Shown here piece by piece: positions 60,209 through 64,000 of a stretch of 64,000 nucleotides of DNA (position 1 is its first letter; the number at the start of each line of letters is the position of its first letter). The notes below the pieces were generated by a model. The model saw only the letters and a list, made by a program, of their open reading frames with translations. It was not told where the DNA came from and ran no database searches. Source of the stretch: Oscillospiraceae bacterium. Lineage in GTDB: Bacteria > Bacillota > Clostridia > Oscillospirales > Ruminococcaceae. The stretch is taken from assembly GCA_022788225.1 (NCBI GenBank), contig JALEVO010000003.1, positions 1-64,000 of the forward strand, written 5' to 3'. A program made the translations under genes and the position numbers.

Positions 60209-61456
60209 TTATCTTATCTGGCCGTTTCCGTTGATAAGGTATTTTACTGTTGTCAGCTCACGCAGTCCCATAGGACCTCTTGCGTGGAGTTTCTGGGTGG
60301 AAATTCCGATTTCGGCGCCGAAACCAAATACACCGCCGTCTGTAAATCGAGTTGACGCATTTACGTATACTGCCGCAGCATCAACCATCTTCTGGAATTT
60401 TTCTGCGTTTTCAAGGCTCTTTGTAACTATCGCTTCGGAATGACCTGTTCCGTACTTTGCAATGTGGGCAATAGCCTCGTCAATTGAGTCCACAACTTTA
60501 ACGGAAATGATGTAATCAAGAAATTCTGTATCGTAGTCTTCTTCAGTTGCCGGCTTTACGCAGTCGCCCAGTATTGCCGCTGTCCTTTCACATCCTCTTA
60601 TCTCAACATTGTGTCCGTCAAGCTTTGCTTTTATAACTGGCAGTGCCTTTTCGGCAATGTCCTTGTGCACAAGCAGGCTTTCAACAGCGTTGCAGACAGA
60701 CGGTCTTTGTGTCTTTCCGTTGTCAACGATTTCCGCAGCCATGTCAATATCAGCTGAATCGTCAACGTAAACATGACAGTTGCCGGTACCCGTTTCAATA
60801 ACCGGAACAGTAGCCTGTTTCACAACCGCCTGAATAAGTCCTGCGCCCCCTCTCGGGATAAGAACGTCCAGATAGTCGTTTAACTTCATCAGTTCTGCCG
60901 CTGTTTCCCTTGAAGTGTCCTCAACCAGCTGGATTATATCCTCCGGAAGTCCGGCGGACTTCACAGCCCCTCTCATAACCTCCGCAAGGCACTTGTTTGA
61001 GTTTATAGCCTCCTTGCCGCCTCTTAAAATAACGGCGTTTCCGGCTTTAAGGCAGAGAGTTGCGGCGTCAACGGTAACGTTAGGGCGTGACTCAAAAATT
61101 ATTCCGATAACACCCAGCGGTACTCTTGTTTTGCAGATTTTCAGTCCGTTTGGGCGCACAAAGCCGCAGTCCACCGAACCGATAATATCCTCCGCCTCCG
61201 CAAGTGTCAGAACTGCGTCTGCAATACCCTTTATTCTGTCAGCGTCAAGCATAAGCCTGTCCTGCATTGCCCTTGACATATTGTTTTTTACTGCGTTTTC
61301 AAGGTCAAGCTTGTTCTGCTCAATGATAAGGGGAGTTTTCTCTGTAAGAGCGTCTGCAATTGCTTTAAGCGCAGCATTTTTTATACTTGTCTGGGCAGAA
61401 GCAATAAAAGGTTCAGCCGCTTTTGCTTTCTGTCCGAGAGTTTCTATGTAAGTCAT
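60209..61456 (-). CDS. proA: Gamma-glutamyl phosphate reductase
   Basis: RVPLGVIGIIFESRPNVTVDAATLCLKAGNAVILRGGKEA; FTDGGVFGFGAEIGISTQKLHARGPMGL. Confidence 0.97.
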   Translation of the reverse strand: MTYIETLGQKAKAAEPFIASAQTSIKNAALKAIADALTEKTPLIIEQNKLDLENAVKNNMSRAMQDRLMLDADRIKGIADAVLTLAEAEDIIGSVDCGFVRPNGLKICKTRVPLGVIGIIFESRPNVTVDAATLCLKAGNAVILRGGKEAINSNKCLAEVMRGAVKSAGLPEDIIQLVEDTSRETAAELMKLNDYLDVLIPRGGAGLIQAVVKQATVPVIETGTGNCHVYVDDSADIDMAAEIVDNGKTQRPSVCNAVESLLVHKDIAEKALPVIKAKLDGHNVEIRGCERTAAILGDCVKPATEEDYDTEFLDYIISVKVVDSIDEAIAHIAKYGTGHSEAIVTKSLENAEKFQKMVDAAAVYVNASTRFTDGGVFGFGAEIGISTQKLHARGPMGLRELTTVKYLINGNGQIR

Positions 61457-61470
61457 TTTCAGCACCTCCG

Positions 61471-62259
61471 TCAGTGTGCGATAAACAATGTGCCTGCCTG
61501 TGTGTTGTCAAACAGGTCGTATAGCTTATCCGGATTGTTTCCGTTCATAATTATCATGTCGATTCCTGCGTCATTGGCGATTTTAGCGGCGTTTATCTTG
61601 GTTATCATACCGCCCTTGCCCAGTGCACTGCCTGCTCCCCCTGCGATTTCCTCAATGTGGCTGTCTATTTCCGTTACCACCGGAATAAGCCTTGCGTCAG
61701 GATTCTTGTGAGGGTCGCTGTCATACAGTCCGTCAATATCCGAAAGGATTATCAGCAAATCTGCGTTTGCGATTTTTGCAACTATTGCAGACAGGGAATC
61801 GTTTTCACCTATTTCAAGCTCCAGCTCGTCGATTGCAACAGCGTCATTTTCGTTAACGATAGGGATAACGCCCATTGAAATAAGCCTTTCAAATGTATTC
61901 TCAACATTCTTTCTGCGCTCATTTTCAAGTATGGTATTTGTCAGCAGTATCTGCGCAACTGGTATGCCGTAATCGTCAAACAGGTCGTCATAAAGATACA
62001 TGAGTTCACACTGTCCCACAGCCGCCGCAGCCTGTTTTGTAGGAGTATCGGAGGGTCTTTCACGAAGTCCCAGCTTGCCTACTCCCAGTCCCACTGCACC
62101 GGAGGAAACTATAATAAGCTCCTTTCCAGAATTCTGCAGGTCAGCCATTACCCTTATGAGGTTAGTCATTCTTCTTATGTTAAGCCTGCCCGTTTTGTGC
62201 GCAAGTGTTGACGTGCCAAGCTTTATAACAATTCTTTTTTTATCCGATATATTTATCAT
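61471..62259 (-). CDS. proB: Glutamate 5-kinase, short form (no PUA domain apparent)
   Basis: RIVIKLGTSTLAHKTGRLNIRRM; FGENDxLSA-type motif as IGENDSLSAIVAKIANADLLIILSDIDGLY; total about 262 aa. Confidence 0.95.
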   Translation of the reverse strand: MINISDKKRIVIKLGTSTLAHKTGRLNIRRMTNLIRVMADLQNSGKELIIVSSGAVGLGVGKLGLRERPSDTPTKQAAAAVGQCELMYLYDDLFDDYGIPVAQILLTNTILENERRKNVENTFERLISMGVIPIVNENDAVAIDELELEIGENDSLSAIVAKIANADLLIILSDIDGLYDSDPHKNPDARLIPVVTEIDSHIEEIAGGAGSALGKGGMITKINAAKIANDAGIDMIIMNGNNPDKLYDLFDNTQAGTLFIAH

Positions 62260-62279
62260 TTTCAATTCCGCCTTGATGT

Positions 62280-62406
62280 TATAGTGAACGCAAAAATAAT
62301 TTTGCTTTCACTATAATTATTCATTTTATTGCCTTGCACATCCGCTTACTTCGTAAGCTCCGTGCATATCGGCTAATAGTAAACGAAAAATTTTTTCGTT
62401 TACTAT
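62280..62406 (+). repeat. Composite structured repeat, copy B
   Basis: TATAGTGAACGCAAAA..TTTTGCTTTCACTATA; CCTTGCACATCCGCTTACTTCGTAAGCTCCGTGCATATCGGC; ATAGTAAACGAAAAATTTTTTCGTTTACTAT. Confidence 0.85.
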
Positions 62407-63347
62407 ATTACCTTGTTCTGCGGTGTTCCGTTAAGATACGCTTTTATATTCTCACATACTATGTCAATAAGGCGCAGTCTTGTTTCAAGGGGCGCCCATG
62501 CAGTATGGGGAGTTATAATGCAGTTGGGCGCTGTTTTCAGCGGTGTATTCTCCGACATCGGCTCCTGTCTTAAAACGTCAAGCGCCGCATAAATTTGTCC
62601 GCTGTTCAAAGCATTTGCAAGTTCGCTTTCATTGACGATACCGCCCCTTGCGGTATTTATCAGCAGTGCGCCCTTTTTCATAAGAGAAAGGTTGCGGCTG
62701 TTTACCATGCCCTCTGTCTGTTCAGTCAGCGGACAGTGTATAGTCAGCACGTCAGCACGGGAGAAAGCCTCTTCCAGTGAAACCAGTTCGTACCCGCAGT
62801 TTTCCGGCTTAGTCCTCGTGTTGACAATAACATTCATTCCGAATGCAGACGCAATCTGTGCAACCTTTCTGCCGATACTTCCGAATCCAACAACAGCGAG
62901 AGTTTTTCCGGCAATTTCCTGTGTCTTTATAGGAAACTTTGAAAAAGTCTTTGAAGATATCCAGCCGCCGTTTTTTACAAAGCTGTCATACTCTGAAATT
63001 CGGCTGAAATGCTCCAGAATATACGCAAAGGTCTGCTGTGCCACTGCGTTGGTGGAGTATTCTCCTGCATTGCAGACAGTTATACCCTTTTCTGCCGCCG
63101 CTTTCAAATCAATATTGTTGTAGCCGGTAGCAAAAAGCCCTATGTACTTTATATTGGGGCACTTTTCCATAACCTCACGGGTAATAAGCACCTTGTTGCA
63201 AAGCACCATATCAGCGTCCCCGATATATTCAGCGGCTTTTTCGTTATCAGTCAACGGATAGCATCTGACTTTTCCGAACTGACTGAAAATATCCGCATCA
63301 ATATCTCCTGATGTAACAGTAGTCCAGTCGAGAATACATATTTTCAT
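62403..63347 (-). CDS. D-isomer-specific 2-hydroxyacid dehydrogenase
   Basis: GKTLAVVGFGSIGRKVAQIASAFGMNVIVNTRT; KKGALLINTARGGIVNESELANAL. Confidence 0.93.
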   Translation of the reverse strand: MKICILDWTTVTSGDIDADIFSQFGKVRCYPLTDNEKAAEYIGDADMVLCNKVLITREVMEKCPNIKYIGLFATGYNNIDLKAAAEKGITVCNAGEYSTNAVAQQTFAYILEHFSRISEYDSFVKNGGWISSKTFSKFPIKTQEIAGKTLAVVGFGSIGRKVAQIASAFGMNVIVNTRTKPENCGYELVSLEEAFSRADVLTIHCPLTEQTEGMVNSRNLSLMKKGALLINTARGGIVNESELANALNSGQIYAALDVLRQEPMSENTPLKTAPNCIITPHTAWAPLETRLRLIDIVCENIKAYLNGTPQNKVI

Positions 63348-63688
63348 TATTCTTCGCCTTCTGTTTCATCAGCTGATTCTGTTTCTTCATTCTGTGAAAC
63401 ACCGGTTTCCTCTGCAAGTTCTTTTCTGCTCTTTTTTTCCACAATTGATAAAACAAGAGCAATAAGCAGCAGTCCCATTTCAATCAGACCAATGCTGTAA
63501 AACCACATTTTGGTGTCCTTGGCATAGATAAGCATAGTAACAGCAACAGCCGCCGCCATTACAATTTCATACTTTTTCTTTGTTCTTATAAACTGAATAA
63601 GGAAAAAAACAAACGCAACCGCCACAAAAATCAGATGTGTTGAAAACGGCAGCGGAAAAATATTACCACTCATTTTTATACTCTCCAT
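63347..63688 (-). CDS. Small multi-TM membrane protein, unknown function
   Basis: 113-aa ORF with several hydrophobic segments; its end overlaps the dehydrogenase start. Confidence 0.55.
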   Translation of the reverse strand: MESIKMSGNIFPLPFSTHLIFVAVAFVFFLIQFIRTKKKYEIVMAAAVAVTMLIYAKDTKMWFYSIGLIEMGLLLIALVLSIVEKKSRKELAEETGVSQNEETESADETEGEE

Positions 63689-63780
63689 TCAAAAGAAATT
63701 TCAATATACCTTTATAAAGTATATCATATGATTTTTTAGCTGTCAAGATATTCCCGGTCATATAAACAGAAATAAAATTG

Positions 63781-63808
63781 AAGGCACCTGCAAAAAACAG
63801 GTGCCGTA
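63781..63808 (-). terminator. Hairpin downstream of the permease gene
   Basis: AAGGCACCTGCAAAAAACAGGTGCCGTATT. Confidence 0.7.
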
Positions 63809-63825
63809 TTCTTTAACAATATTAT

Positions 63826-64000
63826 TTATTCATACCTCAATGCATCAATCGGATTAAGATTTGCCGCCTTTACAGACGGTATAAGTCCGAACACTATTCC
63901 CACAACCATTGAGAAAATTACTGAAACCACAACTGAAACGGAACTTATCGCCACAGGAACGTCTGCAAACTTTGAGATAATCTGGGAAAGGACTATGCCT
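63826..64000 (-). CDS. ABC transporter permease of MacB/FtsX type, C-terminal fragment (runs off window edge)
   Basis: Reverse strand GIVLSQIISKFADVPVAISSVSVVVSVIFSMVVGIVFGLIPSVKAANLNPIDALRYE*. Confidence 0.92.
   Translation of the reverse strand, partial: GIVLSQIISKFADVPVAISSVSVVVSVIFSMVVGIVFGLIPSVKAANLNPIDALRYE

Noticed and set aside
61471-62259. proB as a truncated pseudogene
   Set aside because: The ~262-aa kinase domain is complete with motifs; PUA-less short ProB proteins are normal in many Firmicutes.

Overview
The window is a 64 kb chromosomal segment from a low-to-mid GC Firmicute. Gene content (a dockerin protein, the SCIFF locus, a spoIIA operon, class-A-like RNase P) suggests a Ruminococcus-like Oscillospirales/Clostridia member; this is inference. 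Most of it is core genome: smc/rnc/plsX/trmFO/topA/dprA, infC-rpmI-rplT, spoIIAA-AB-sigF, rnpB, gdhA, dgt-dnaG-rpoD, purL, proS, rpoBC, a preQ1/queosine operon and proBA. I saw no CRISPR array, prophage, transposase, rRNA or tRNA gene. The most interesting items are: (1) a c-di-GMP-I riboswitch plus terminator, behind a promoter carrying an AAAACGTTTT palindrome, upstream of a Thr-linker/dockerin surface protein; (2) the SCIFF ranthipeptide locus, whose 45-aa six-Cys precursor is missing from the ORF track; (3) an ECF sigma factor overlapping a membrane protein with extracytoplasmic PASTA domains, next to a PP2C phosphatase; (4) a dispersed structured repeat with three hairpins in its fullest copies and apparent compensatory changes between copies; (5) an HPr-like protein lacking the His15 motif but keeping the Ser46 region; (6) a probable AUU start for infC; (7) several palindromic intergenic repeat families, one flanked by a 41-bp duplicated terminator. 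All calls come from reading the sequence; no database search was run.
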